Shown here piece by piece: positions 23,506 through 35,264 of a stretch of 64,000 nucleotides of DNA. The first letter of the stretch is position 1; each line of letters opens with the position of its first letter. The notes below the pieces were generated by a model. That model was not told where the DNA came from and did no database searches. It saw only the letters and a program-made list of their open reading frames with translations. Source of the stretch: Adineta ricciae (lineage: Eukaryota > Rotifera > Eurotatoria > Adinetida > Adinetidae); contig CAJNOJ010000206.1 in NCBI GenBank assembly GCA_905250025.1, positions 1-64,000 on the forward strand, read 5' to 3'. The translations under genes were made by a program, and so were the position numbers.

Positions 23506-23597
23506 CAATCCATAGATATCGTAAATCAATTATTTCTTTATTTATTCTCGTTGTTGATGTAAAATGATGTTTCATGTTAAAAATAAATTATAAAATA

Positions 23598-23858
23598 CAG
23601 TAAAACCCCTTTTAGTGAACACCCCTCCTTAGTGATCACCCTGTTATACTGAACACCTTCCGGTCTCACCGAGTAAATTTTGCTGGTTTTGACCCCCTCC
23701 TTACTGATCACCTCGCGATTCTGAATTGTGAACACTTTTTTCTGGTCCCGGCTGTATGAATCACCCCTCTACTGTGAACAGATATAGAGGGAGCCATTGA
23801 TCTTAACAGCGATACAATGCGTTTGATTGGTTTATCGTATGATTGGTGAGATAAATAA

Positions 23859-23894
<36 letters not shown>

Positions 23895-26027
23895 AGCCTA
23901 TCAGATAGGCGTAATATTCGATTTTGTAGTCTTTGTTTGTTGATTATGAACTGTTGATGATGGCATCACGTCGAGAACTTTGCCTGGACGACAAAGTGAA
24001 GCTAATAAAAGCCAAAGAATACGGTTCATCGCACCGTGAACTTAGTGACACGTTCCAGATATCGGTTGGAGCGGTTTCCAACATACTAAAACGAAAGGCT
24101 GAATACACCAATGATTATGAAACCAATCGAAATAAAAAAGTGAAACGTAAATCGAGGGTCGACTCCAATCAAGACATCAACGAAAACGTTTACGAGTGGT
24201 TCGTTGCACAACGATCAAAAATATTCCTATCTCAGGACCAATTCTCCAAGAATACGCACGAAGTCTTGCTGAAAAATTGGATTGTTCGACCGACTTCAAA
24301 GCAAGCAATGAGTGGCTCGACAGATTCCGGATTCGATATAATATTCAGTTTCGTGCTATCTGTGGTAAAGCTCGATCAGTGGATCTCAACACTGTGGACG
24401 ATTGGAAAGATCGATTGTTCTCGATGATTGAACATTACAATCCTATGGACATTTATAATTGTGACGAGACCGGTCTGTTTTATAAATTAATGCCAGACCG
24501 ATCTTTAGTCGTCGATAGAAACGATTGTCGTGGAGGAAAAAAATCCAAGGAACGTTATACAGTAATGCTTTGCAAGAACTGGTCTGGAACTGATAAGTTA
24601 AAACCCGTGATCATAGGTGAGTTCATGTCTACTTGGCTTACTTCTAAAACAGGTTTCTTTCATCATCCATTCGCCAGGAAAATCCGCGAAGCCACGATGT
24701 TTCAAGAGTATCGATTTGAAGAAGCTTCCAGTCTGCTGGTATAGCAACAGAACGGCATGTATGAATGCTAAAATCTTTATAGAATGGCTTGAAGACTTAG
24801 ATACGTCAATGCGAAAACAAAAACGTCACATCCTGCTGTTTCTCGATAACGTTCCGGTGCACCCTCAAGATATTCAATTGGAAAATATTAAATTAAAATT
24901 TTGTCCACCAAACTCCACAGCTAAAATCCAACCATTGGACCAAGGCATCATCCGAGCCTTCAAAGCTTATTACCGGCGCTTTTTGGTTAAGCATATCTGT
25001 AACGATAATGATATCGTTCATCTCTTTCCTCTTCTCTATATAAGCGCGTGTCTTATTGTGAAAGAGATACATTCTGGTCATGTAGAGTAGTCAATAAACA
25101 CCGATACCGTGAGAAGCGGTCAGCTACTCAACCGGTTTGTCGTTACAATATCATAGCGAGCGCTACCGCTGCAATGACAGCAGATGACATTACTGTCACT
25201 GCTCTGGATGCCGTATATTGGATCGATTCTGTTTGGAAAGCGGTCAGCGAATCGACTATCAAAAGCACTTTTAGATCAGCCGGTTTCGTAAAGTCTCCCA
25301 TAATCGATGATCTTGATATTTTACAAATCAGCTCAATTGCGATCGAAGATGTCTCATAAGAAGACAAAGCGATCGAAGAACTCGATTGGATTTTAAAACA
25401 TGTAACAATTGGTGGAAAAGTTATGTCGGCTTTTGACTACGTTGTGAGATCTCGAACAGAAGTTTTAGGAGCACATTTTTATAATCTTTTGTGCATTTCA
25501 GACATTTGACGACAATATACCATCATTCAACGAGTGGGATGATTCGAGTGAAAGGCTACTATCAGTCACCGGAATAACCAACGATGATGCAGAAAACAGT
25601 GAAGATATTCCAGGTGGAGATCCACCATCTTTAGCTGAATCTCTCGAGTTGATCCGTCGACTTCGCCTTCTCTCAACCACACAGCAACCTGAACTACACC
25701 CTTTCATTATTCAGTTACAGTCAAAGCTAACTGACGCATTCCTTGACTCAAATTTATCGAAGCAAAAATCAATCTTCGATTATTTCAAATGTACATCTGT
25801 TGGTCCATAGCATCAAATCCTAAGATTTGATAACCTTTTTTCTGATGTTATCAATGAATAAAATAAATCTTATCTTGATACATCTCTACTGGTGAATAGA
25901 AATAACTCAACGTATGCTTTATGTAAAAGACACTTGGTCTGCCTATAACCCCTCCTAACTGATCACCCCGTCAATGTGAACGATTTTGAAAAGTCCCACG
26001 AGTGTTCACTGTAGAGGGGTTTTACTG
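23598..26027 (+). mobile_element. Full-length Tigger/pogo-type DNA transposon
   Basis: The left end CAGTAAAACCCCTTTTAGTG and the right end (reverse complement CAGTAAAACCCCTCTACAGTG) are typical Tigger/pogo terminal inverted repeats. TA dinucleotides flank both ends (23596-23597 and 26028-26029). The 2430-bp body contains a broken transposase on the plus strand and a (GA)n tract at about 23871-23889. Both ends are preserved, so the element arrived whole and then decayed. Confidence 0.85.
23957..25810 (+). pseudogene. Pogo/Tigger transposase (CENP-B-like DNA binding, DDE_1), frameshifted
   Basis: An N-terminal CENP-B-like helix-turn-helix (ELSDTFQISVGAVSNILKRK) starts from ATG 23957. It is followed by a CENPB-type second DNA-binding part ([13 protein letters not shown]). 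The DDE_1 catalytic region shows [20 protein letters not shown] and IQPLDQGIIRAFK, the expected three aspartates. Frame changes near 24220 and 24735 and after 25080 break it. A C-terminal tail continues to a stop at 25808-25810 (FDYFKCTSVGP). It would bind the element ends and catalyse cut-and-paste transposition, but cannot be made in this copy. Confidence 0.8.
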
Positions 26028-27274
26028 TATATTTTTAGATGGTAGTCGTCTGACTTGTGGATAAAGGGACAGACGACAAAAGAAGGTAGATATTGAAAGT
26101 ATCAATAAATCCAAGCCAAATTATCCTGTCATTCTTATTTTCTGTTCATTATCTTCGTAACTTGTAACTACAACACAATTCCCACTAAAAAAAAACAATT
26201 TCTCTATGTACCTAGAGAATGAAAAGGCAAGATATATCAGAATATTGTTCAAGTTTATTATTTCAGCGAACTGAAGGACGTTATTTTGAGCTTCTCATCC
26301 ATTATGAATGAAAAAAACGAAAGATTGCTTAGATTTTAGATGAAAATGGCTTGTGAATCTGTTACAGAAGAAAATGAAACAAAATGAGAAACTATGCTTT
26401 GAATTATTATCCTCAATTGCAAGAATTGAATTGGGAAAAAGAAAAGCTTTAACTGCAGCTTCTTCTAATTTGTTTTGTTATAAAAGTTTCTAAAGATATT
26501 ACGCTTTTACGTACGACTAAGCAAGTGCGATATCTATTGTATATTTGTAAAAGAGAAGAAAAATCGCTTTTGATGTTCTCTTTGATAATCTCAAAGAGGA
26601 AAATACAATTATTTTCATAAGTTTCACAGTCATATCAAGTTTCTTTTATTTTGACTTTGTATTAATACGAAAGTTACAAATCGTTTTGGATATTTCCGGA
26701 ACTTTAGGTGAACGGATTAGTATTCTCATCAATCTAAAAAACCAATTTCTATAAACGGTTTTGAATATGAGAATATTCCTATTTTGTCTCCGTGACAACC
26801 TAAACATTTATTGTATCGATTAATTAACATTATTTGCCAAAAGAGAGGATGAAGGGAAGTGCAAAAACATAGTCGTCATTTCGGATAAGTGTGCTGTTGA
26901 AAATGATTTTGTTTCATATTTAACAAACTTGTAAATTTATTTCTAATCACATTCAGTTTTAAAATACAAATGAGTAATAGCAAAGATCAACTATCGAAAC
27001 ATAGTACACATACACGCTTATTCTAAACAGCATCATCTATTGACTGAAGTTCAAACAAAGGATATTGATGCTTCTCATACTATCGCATGATTAGATTCCT
27101 AATGAATCGTTATTACTGAAGCTTCACTAAGACAGGTTGTTAAAAATAAATATTTCATGTAGTATAGCAATCATTCGATGTAGTTTGACCTATTTTTTGA
27201 CTTTCTTATTTGGAAGAGATTTTTTAATTGATTTTTCTCAACTGTTGCTATCATCATTTGATTATCAGCACAAA
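26028..27274. other. Gene-poor AT-rich stretch
   Basis: No open frame of note, no recognisable RNA gene or element between the Tigger element and the inverted-repeat element at 27275. Confidence 0.5.
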
Positions 27275-27611
27275 TGAGTAGCTGCCTAATTCGACTTATA
27301 ATATAAGTGACGAATTCCTAATACACTCCTACACATACTTAGGAATAGATAGCGATAGATTTAGCTATGCCTATTCACCCATGCCAGTTTACGAATAGAT
27401 AGGAATAGATTTTGTTACATATAGTCTCAGGAATACTCTCAACCGAGCTATATGTTAGCCTATGTCCATCGGTATACACAGGTATAACTAAATCTATCCC
27501 TATCTATTCCTAAACGTGTAGAATTATATAGATATACATATATTTATATTCGAACTGAGATTAGTCTATCAGATGTCCATTTATAATATAAGTCGAATTA
27601 GGCAACTCATG
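27275..27611. mobile_element. MITE-like element with nested inverted repeats
   Basis: Outer arms: GCCTAATTCGACTTATAATA near 27284-27303, and its near-complement TATAATATAAGTCGAATTAG at 27581-27600. Inner arms: AGGAATAGATAGCGATAGAT near 27341-27360, and its near-complement ATCTATCCCTATCTATTCCT near 27492-27511. It has no coding capacity. Its right edge coincides with the left boundary of duplicated block B (27611). Confidence 0.6.
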
Positions 27612-28399
27612 TAAAAACAAGAGGCGAATATTCATGATGTTCAACCAAGCTGTCACATGCAATTCGTTTTCACTTGTTATAATTCTGCTTGATGAGGCGA
27701 GATTCAAATATAGCTGCTTGAAAGCAAACGAGGGATATTCTATTCTCTTTTTTTGTGCTTTAGGCAGAACGCGAGAAATCCTCGATATCGAAAGAGTTGT
27801 CGCATGAAAAGAAAATAGAAACAAGTTTGACAGCTTTTACTTTCACCAACTTCCTTCTTTATCAAATAAGTTTTTCTTCTAATGCATTATCTGTTTTACC
27901 TGGGCGAAGGATAATAGAGGAAACGGCTGTTTACATATCAATTCTCGAAGTAATCGAATCAATTCTTTTCGAAATGACGCTTTTACAGTGAAAGTCAACA
28001 AATATTACAGTTGGTGGTATATCAAATTCTACAACTATTACTAAATGCGGTTCATTCATTTATTATTCGTGAAATTTTCTCAGATGTGGTCATAATTCAA
28101 TGAACATGCTAAAACTGTTAGTGTATATGTGAATATTCGTGAAAAATGCTTCGAAATAGTTCCAGATAGTCATATATTTAAAATGAAATCTATGATTATA
28201 GTAACGCTTTGTTTGCAAATACTCCGATTGATGATGTTAAGAAATGAAATTGGTTCGAGCAGGAGTGAAATGTAGCATAAAATGTCGCTCTGTATTGCAT
28301 CTAATAAAATACCAGACATTTTATGTCGAATTTAATCCTCCTTCTGCCTGTTTCACATTTTCTCTTTGGAGACAACACCGTTGGCAGCATAGCAGTGTG

Positions 28400-28407
28400 T
28401 ATATAAA
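28400..28407 (+). promoter_or_regulatory. TATA box of receptor copy B
   Basis: TATATAAA 50 bases upstream of ATG 28457, in the same setting as the box at 13874. Confidence 0.5.
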
Positions 28408-28456
28408 TGTATTCCATTTAAATACAAGCTTTTAGATCTATTATTGCACACTCAGA

Positions 28457-29425
28457 ATGAGTTCAAATAATTCAGAAATCTTTGACGACAAGAAATATAT
28501 TCTTCATCGAATTAAATTTTTCATTTTGATTATATTGGAAATTCCAGCGGTTTTCATTAGCCTTTTGATTTTTGCCTTTTTCATTACACATCGTTCTGTG
28601 CTGAAGAATCTTCAAAATCAAGCTTTATTGGCTTTACTACTCGCCAATTTCATCGAATTAGCCACCAGTATACCAATGACCATAGTTTTCTTTTACTTTT
28701 CCTATGTTAATCCAGCAACAGCAGTTTATTGTACGTGCTGGACATTTCTGGCCTATAGTCTTGCTGTCATCGGTGAATTTCTCATGGCCACCATTTCTGT
28801 ACAACGACACACACTTATATTTCAACCCCAAATATCACAAGTACCCTATAAACGGTATATAGTGTACCATTTACCTCTACTCCTATGCATCATCTATCCA
28901 ATTGTGTTTTATATATTTGCCATTTTCCTTTATACATGTGACGGTACTCAATGGGATTTTCAAGAGAATGGTTGTGGTTTCGCAAACTGCTATTTTGTAT
29001 ATGACAAAACACTGGGTACGTTTGATTGGGCAGTGAATAATGGCTTCCCGATGGTAGTTATTTTCATGGCTAATGTCATCCTCGTCATACGAGTTGTCAA
29101 GAACAAACTCCGTCGACAACAACTTGTTACTTGGCGAAAACATCGACGAATGACTATACAATTATTGAGTATATCAAGTCTTTTTCTAATTGCCTGGTCA
29201 CCAAGTCTGATCATTGCACTAATTCAACAATTATTCGCTCCAGATTTTGCACTACAAATTCAAATGGATTATATAACCGAGCTCATATACCTTGCGTGTC
29301 TCCTGTTACCATTAGTATGTGTTGGTCTGCTACCAGAATTTATTAAATGGATTGTGAAATATTTACATTGTGGAGCAACAACAGGCAATGTTGTTAGACC
29401 AACCACACACAATATCCCAAGATAA
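28457..29425 (+). CDS. Rhodopsin-like seven-span receptor, copy B
   Basis: 322 residues, single exon and intact, nearly identical to the receptor at 13931-14923. Differences are mostly conservative (for example FFYFSYV for FFHFSYV), and it has one fewer copy of the C-terminal VRPTT/TGN motif. The same QRH replacement of DRY after span 3 and lack of NPxxY in span 7 are seen. Both copies keep open frames while the adjacent VioB-like genes are broken, which suggests purifying selection on the receptor. Confidence 0.8.
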   Translation: MSSNNSEIFDDKKYILHRIKFFILIILEIPAVFISLLIFAFFITHRSVLKNLQNQALLALLLANFIELATSIPMTIVFFYFSYVNPATAVYCTCWTFLAYSLAVIGEFLMATISVQRHTLIFQPQISQVPYKRYIVYHLPLLLCIIYPIVFYIFAIFLYTCDGTQWDFQENGCGFANCYFVYDKTLGTFDWAVNNGFPMVVIFMANVILVIRVVKNKLRRQQLVTWRKHRRMTIQLLSISSLFLIAWSPSLIIALIQQLFAPDFALQIQMDYITELIYLACLLLPLVCVGLLPEFIKWIVKYLHCGATTGNVVRPTTHNIPR

Positions 29426-29956
29426 AATCCATTGAAGCCCCGATACATTAGAAAGACATTTTTCGCTTTTAATGTATATTGATCATACAAATATATGATT
29501 TTAGTGACTTAGTAGAACATTCAACTTTCTGACATATTTTACATGACAAATAAAAAAGAAAAATCGATTCTATTCTTCATTCACTCAAAAGAAATGAATA
29601 TTTCGTTGCATTTTCAGATTGATTTCCATCAAACTCTAAAACGAATATTGTCCTATCTCTTCTTCACTCTGGATACTCTTTTTGTTCTCCTTTCATCGTT
29701 CTCAATGTGTTAGATAAGTCTACTTTGTACTTTTTTTCCTCTTTCTTTGTCAATCTGGCGATTTAACTTACTTCTCTTATCTCGTTTATATAAATGCAGC
29801 AAGTTTGTGTCCTTCGATGCATTCATTCTTCGTATCTCTAGTCATCTGATGAAAGAATTTCTTTTTGAGATTTTATTCGTTAACAAATGCATTCATTAAA
29901 CCTTCTAACTGAAAATAATCAATCATCTTTTAGAATAATCATCACAAATTCATGCA

Positions 29957-31979
29957 ATGGATGACAAGCGCAAACAACAATCAATTAACAACTTGGAGAC
30001 GGACAACGGCCGCAAAAGATTCGCTAAAGGTAATGAAAATATTCTTGAAGGAAGGTACTAACATCTTTAATCATTTTCATTGTTTGATCGTGAACAAAAT
30101 CGATCCTTTTCGTTAGCGATCGTTCGACTCTTTGAAGTCGAATTATTTGCTAATAACCGAATGAAACACATTACATCACACTTCTATTGATATAGATTCA
30201 CTGTTGCCACCAAAACAACAGAACGAAAGCTATCAACTCTTAGTCAAGTTGCTTCAAGAAGCGTATCATCTCGAGCATTGCCTATTAAACTCGTATTTGT
30301 ACACAGCATGTTCGATCAAAAGTACACCTGGTGAATTCGAAAAGATCGGTAATAGTGTCGTGCTGGTATTCAATTTGAACGTGCCTGAGAATGGAAACAA
30401 AGTATTTTGATGGTAGCGCACGAAGAAATGATACATTTACACTATGTTCCATGTATGCTACGTGCACTTGGAGAACGTCCTTGTTTCACACTACCGGATC
30501 GGCATCCGACGACGGGGAATTGGTTTATTCCAAACTGGAAAGCTCATGTTGGAGAGAAACCAAATAATGAAAATGTATAAGTTCCGATTGAACCATTGAC
30601 TCCAGAGTGCATTCAACGTTTTGTTTTGTATGAATCCACAGATGCTCTACATGATCAAGATCCATTCGGACCAAAAATTATGGCTTTATTTAAACAGTTA
30701 TTCGACTTCGAAGTGAATTTGAACATTGAATCAACACTACTGAACGTCGACGATCGACAAGTGCGAGCAAAATTATTCGGTCAGTTGTGAAGTCTCTATA
30801 CCATCCAAGCGCCACTTCCAATACCTGCGAAACCGTTAACCAAAGTTGCATTAGGTGCATTACCACCAGTAGAAGAGCTACATTTTGCCTCGATTGCTGA
30901 TTTTTATCTGCAAGGTTTCCCGCCCGTTGGTCCCATCTATAGAAGTAAAAACTTTGATGTATTACATACTCAAAACGTTCACAGTTATTATCGAAATGTC
31001 AAAAATATCGATAGTATCATTGCTGAAATTGTTGATGAAGGAGAAGGATTTAAGAATTTCGAAGAACGTGCTGAATTCTTATTGGATAAGGTAAAACATA
31101 TTGGTACACGCGAATATTTACGTTGCTACATGGAAGAGAAAACGTCGAAAAGAGATTCTCCAACAAAATACCAATGGCTAGCTGATTGCGAACAATTTCG
31201 TCAGTCTCATCTGTATCGTTTTGCCATGATAATGATGGGTATGGAACAAGAAATGGATTTAGCAAACGCTGTCAATGTCAAATTCGATTCTTATAGACAG
31301 CCGATAAAAATCTATCATAATGTTACTTTGAAAGATCTTACTGCTCAAATACCTTACTAGTTCAATGCTTGCTACCTTGTCATGATCATGTGGCTGTCGC
31401 GAATGTACGAAATAGCACACTGGCCTGGTGATAAATCTCAACGACAAGCCATTGAAATGATTGCCACATAGCCTCTTATGTCTCTAGCTATACGACCGTT
31501 TCTGGAGCTCGCTTCCTTTTTTCCAATCGAGAGAAAAGAGCTGTTTTCACTTAACGCTCACAACCTTCCACCTTTATCTTTGCATGCCCATCAATTGTTT
31601 CAACTTTATATTGTAGAAGACCGATCCGAAAGAATCAATGAGTCTCTAGACTATTTTGGTGTGAAAACCTTGACAGATATTGCAATGTGGGCAAACGATA
31701 AGATTGGGCTGATTAGTAGATCAGACTTACCAGATGAGCACAGAGAAATAATTCTTACTCGTCTTAGAGCTCTCACAGTTTTCGTTTCGCGTTCATGGTG
31801 GTTATTCAAGCACGCTGCCTGATCTAACCTATCAAAGAGAACATGAAAGAGATAGCCTACGATTTGAAGAACATCCGATCGGCGATACTTTTAAACCTGA
31901 AAACGCTGCCTTTTATCAAAATACATTGTTGTTGCGCCTGCGATTTTCAGGATCGGGGCCTTGTCCAACTAGCTACTGA
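29957..31979 (+). pseudogene. VioB/RebD-like ferritin-like protein, copy B
   Basis: Exon 1 is 29957-30029 (ATG kept, starting MDDKRKQQSINN). The intron is 30030-30195 (GTAATG to ATATAG). Exon 2 starts at 30196 with LLPPKQQNESYQLL. The ferritin-like motifs are present but the frame is broken by an about 10-base deletion near 30352, a TGA near 30387, a TAA near 30579, the TGA shared with copy A (30788-30790) and a TAG near 31360. The later part (KYQWLADCEQFRQSHLYRFA, LSRMYEIAHWPGDKSQRQAI, WANDKIGLISRSDLPDEHRE) matches the end of copy A and the start of copy C. The gene is cut at 31979 by a fusion to block 2. Confidence 0.65.
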
Positions 31980-32211
31980 TCATTTTTACAGAACACAACG
32001 ACTGTAGAAGTTCTTTATTTTTAAATCGATAAAAGCAAAACGAATGTTACTTTTATCCCATACTCGTTTCACTTGTATCTCGAACGAGTTTCTTTTCGCC
32101 CCAAAGACATTTTGATTAATGTTGTTTGAGGATCAAAGATTTCTTTTTGATGAAATCTAAACCGTTGCTAAATATATCCTAGATAGCAATCAATACATAC
32201 GATGAGTTCAG

Positions 32212-33236
32212 GGTCAAAAATTACTGTAATGTTTATACGTTAGTTTATTCGGTTGTATAATGAATGCAATTATATTTTCAAGTAGACAATTGTATCGTAC
32301 CAAGCCATGCACATTCTTTTTGATGACAGCAGCAATTTCTTTGTCTATTCAGTTAATATATGCAACATTATCGCGTATTCTGGCATATCGGTGACATGCT
32401 TTTGTTTGGCAACTCTTGACCAGTTTTTAATCACATCACGATCAGCTTTTCTACGACAATTAAGCAAGATGGAGTGGGCTCATCGTATCGCTGCTGCCGT
32501 CATTATTTTCTGGGTGCTACAAGATGTACCCTTCTTCATCTTTGTCGACATCCGGTTAGTTAAAATTTGAGTATTATTTCTACTTTCAGTTCCGAAATTT
32601 TATACCATCAGAAAAGCATGCGGGAAAATTTTGATTCTAGTGTATCATATTTGTCTAATATCCTTTCTTCTCATGTATAGTTCAAATGTCTGCGGTATCT
32701 ACAATTCGTTTTGGCACGCTTACTACACTTACGTTTGCTTTTGGTTTTTATACATGGCAATTCCGATCACCATAATGATGATATTTGGTATACTTGCATA
32801 TCGAAATTTACGTGGCTTGACTAGTATGCAGTTGCAAGGTGCTGACCAACAACTTACCTTAATCATCTGCGGACAAATTTCTATGATTATTATTACTGTT
32901 TTACCAACATGTATTCAAAACGCTTACGCACAAATAACAGTCACTGCGAACAAAAGTGCTGAACAGAAGAGTTTAGAGTTTTTCATTGCAAATATCATTA
33001 GCTTTTTAGCGGCTATCGGACTTGGAGTGAGTAAAATATGTTTTTATTCATTATTTTGTGAACTATTCTGTTCGCTTTCACAGGGTACTTTCTATATATT
33101 TCTCGTGATTTCAAGCACTTTCCGTCGGCAATGTAAACGATGTTTATTTCACTTTTGTCTAAAGAAAAATGCTACTGTAGCACCGATAAATAACAGTACA
33201 AGTGCTAAGCAACGTACAAAAACTAACTTTGCTTGA
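32212..33236 (+). pseudogene. Rhodopsin-like receptor pseudogene, block 2 copy B
   Basis: Copy of the receptor at 61183-62316. The first spans are lost through two deletions near 32240 and 32388. Spans 3-7 remain: TLDQFLITSRSAFLRQLSKM (DQF in place of DRY), IIFWVLQDVPFFIFVDI, and CFWFLYMAIPITIMMIF. Introns inferred at 32555-32680 and 33027-33083 (GTGAGT to TTTCACAG, 57 bases; a multiple of 3, so it reads through in frame if ignored). Not able to make a seven-span protein. Confidence 0.7.
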
Positions 33237-33684
33237 TGTAACCAATAAAATGTTTCAGTTATTCGCTTGTGGGAATTTCCTCTTCTTATTTTCCTTCCCT
33301 TTTTTTGTATATAAGTGATTGCATCCTTATAAATAAATCATTAATTGCTAACTATCAAAAGATATTCTTTCGATTATACAAGAATCGACCTAATAGCGCT
33401 AAAGAGATGTAATGGGACATGCTCAGTTCTTTATCCCTGACCAATATATCGAGTATAAAACGGGTGGGACACAATTTTTGCATTATTTTTGCTTTTGGTA
33501 TAATTTGACAACGGAAAATAGTAGAAGTTTGAACTTTTTCTTGTTAGAAAAAGTGACATCTGTAGTGCAGAAATATATAGAAAAATCTAGCTGACAAAGC
33601 TTCAGGAGGACTGCAAAAGTTTCAGAACACTAGAGAGTTAAAAATGCTTCCACAAATTTTGGCATTTTTTTATACCAGAAAAAA
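33237..33684. other. Intergenic part of block 2 copy B
   Basis: No gene supported. A 60-codon open frame at 33412-33594 recurs at 62498-62683, but the whole segment is duplicated, so conservation of the frame is not independent evidence. Confidence 0.4.
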
Positions 33685-34404
33685 GATAGTTTTAGTCTAA
33701 CTGATCTTTTTGGATATGGAAATGGTTCATTTCCTGATAAAATAATATATCCAGTTGGTACTCTTCCACTTTCTGTCGCTAATACTGGTGATAATTTCGT
33801 AAGTGTTCTATATTGGGTTACGGGCATGGTTCATTTGCTTCTCAAATTCAACATATAACAGGTTCGGGTCTATATTCTCTAGCTATTGCTCATTTGAATA
33901 ATGATAAACAACTTGATGTTATTGTAGCAAATTCAGGTGAAAGTTCCGTAGCTACATTGTTTGGTTGTTCGAATTTAGTCTTTTGAAAACAAACAATTCA
34001 TTTAACTTATGGTAACAATTGTCGATCACGATCATTTGTTATCGATGATTTTAACAATGATAATCATAGTTATGTTGTTGTAGCGAACACAGGCACTGAT
34101 AATATTGCCGTTTTTCTTAGCCGCGGTTAATGGAATATTTGACGTCGTTATGTTTTATTCAATGCCATATGGATCTCAACCATCTTCACTTGTTGTTGCT
34201 GATTTTAGCTGCGATGGAAAGATGGATTTTCGTCTAATAAATAATGGTACTGACAGTTTAAGCATTTACTTACGAACTGGTAAATTGAACAATTTTGTTT
34301 GTTTTTCTTCTATTTGTCGAAAGACCTTCCGATTAGAAACGATTTCAATTGATGAAAATACTTCAACAAAAAAGAACCCAATAAAATATCATTTTCGACG
34401 CTAA
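33685..34404 (+). pseudogene. FG-GAP/VCBS repeat gene relic, copy B
   Basis: Broken frames keep FG-GAP signatures: DLFGYGNGSFPDKIIYPVG, AHLNNDKQLDVIVANSGESS, IDDFNNDNHSYVVVANTGTD, and VADFSCDGKMDF. Stops and frame changes separate them, and about 170 bases present in copy C (from GGCGATGGTTC onward) are deleted near 34125. Related in sequence style to the FG-GAP ectodomain of the intact gene at 36341-39612; it may be the dead remains of a similar membrane protein. Confidence 0.65.
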
Positions 34405-34574
34405 AAAAATCCGTGTCAATGAATATTTCATTACGACGACATAGATGACGTCAATGCTTTGTTCGATACGCAGTGCAATAAGTAAAAGAAAGAATATTAT
34501 TTATAAGTAAATCGTCGATCGGATGATTTCATTTGTTTTTATCTGAAAAATTGTGATATTTTTAGTTGGTAAAG

Positions 34575-35173
34575 ATGGAAATTGCGATTCTACTGGTTTT
34601 ATCTGCGATGTTGGTGCAAATGGGATCGTTGGCAACGGATGTTTCGTTTGAAAATTGTGAAAATGCATTTTTCGATATGAGTGCGAGAGCGAAAGAAACT
34701 GGTTGCTTGGAAGTTGGAGAACAGGGAACGAGATTTTGTTTTCTTGGGCAACAAGTAGCGAAGAGATCTGCTCGTTCTCTCTGTTTGAACCGAAAAAAAC
34801 GAAGCGAGTAAGAGAAAACTTCGAAATTATTCTTTTCAAAGTATCTTCGTTGACAGTGAAAGTGAAAACACCGACTGTCATCACTCAGAAAGTCCAGATG
34901 GAACATTATGCGTCACTCCAGATTTCATCTATCAACTCGGTGAAGCTTCGGCTGAGAATTGCACAAAGGTTAACAATAACAAACAAAAATGTGTTGGACA
35001 TTCAGCAGTTATCACTTGCAATCATGGTACGTTCGAAAAATCTCGATATTTCTCTCGTCTAAATGCATAATTTCCTAGATCAATGGACAATCACACAAGT
35101 TTGTAAAAAAGGAACAAAATGTCAACAACGACCAAAGTCAAATCCGGATGCCTTCTGTGCGCCGAAAAATTAG
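34575..35173 (+). CDS. Secreted cysteine-rich protein with RKKR site, three exons
   Basis: Predicted join 34575-34807, 34857-35026, 35079-35173 (165 residues). Introns start GTAAGA and GTACGT and end GACAG and CCTAG, with phases that agree. Signal peptide MEIAILLVLSAMLVQMGSLA. The first domain has four Cys (ENCENAFF, TGCLE, RFCFLG, SLCLN) and ends in NRKKRS, a furin-type site. The second domain has about eight Cys (DCHHSESPDGTLCVTPDFIY, ENCTK, QKCVG, ITCNH, QVCKKGTKC, FCAPKN). The exon layout and the QWTI-Q-C motif are shared with the tail-to-tail neighbour at 35265-35897. Probably a processed extracellular peptide or binding protein. No known family recognised, and nothing shows what it binds. 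A TATA-like TTATAAG lies about 75 bases upstream. Confidence 0.65.
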
Positions 35174-35264
35174 AACAGACGAGAACATTGATCATTTTGA
35201 TTTTTAAATAAAAAAGCCTAACTAATTTATTTATTATTCGCTGAAATTTCATAGAAAAATACAT

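Larger units (their letters stand above)
27611..31979. repeat. Segmental duplication, copy B
   Basis: Copy of block A (13084-17112) that continues past A's end through sequence matching 57292-57574. It stops at AGCTACTGAT (31980), where it joins directly to block 2. Copy C continues instead into the rest of the VioB-like gene, so B has lost about 3.4 kb at this junction. Confidence 0.9.
31980..34873. repeat. Segmental duplication, block 2 copy B
   Basis: From CATTTTTACAGAACACAACG onward this matches 60940-64000 with small differences and several deletions. It holds a receptor pseudogene, an FG-GAP relic and the first exon of a secreted cysteine-rich gene in the same order and orientation. 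The match runs off the window edge in copy C, so its right boundary is unknown. Confidence 0.9.

Noticed and set aside
23871..23889. (GA)n tract as a regulatory site
   Set aside because: Simple microsatellite inside the Tigger element 5' leader.
33027..33083. Coding sequence between the last two receptor segments in block 2
   Set aside because: It begins GTGAGT, ends TTTCACAG, is 57 bases and interrupts span 7; it is an intron that happens to be open in frame.
33412..33594. 60-codon frame also present at 62498-62683
   Set aside because: Both lie in a recent segmental duplication, so conservation proves nothing; no signal peptide or motif.
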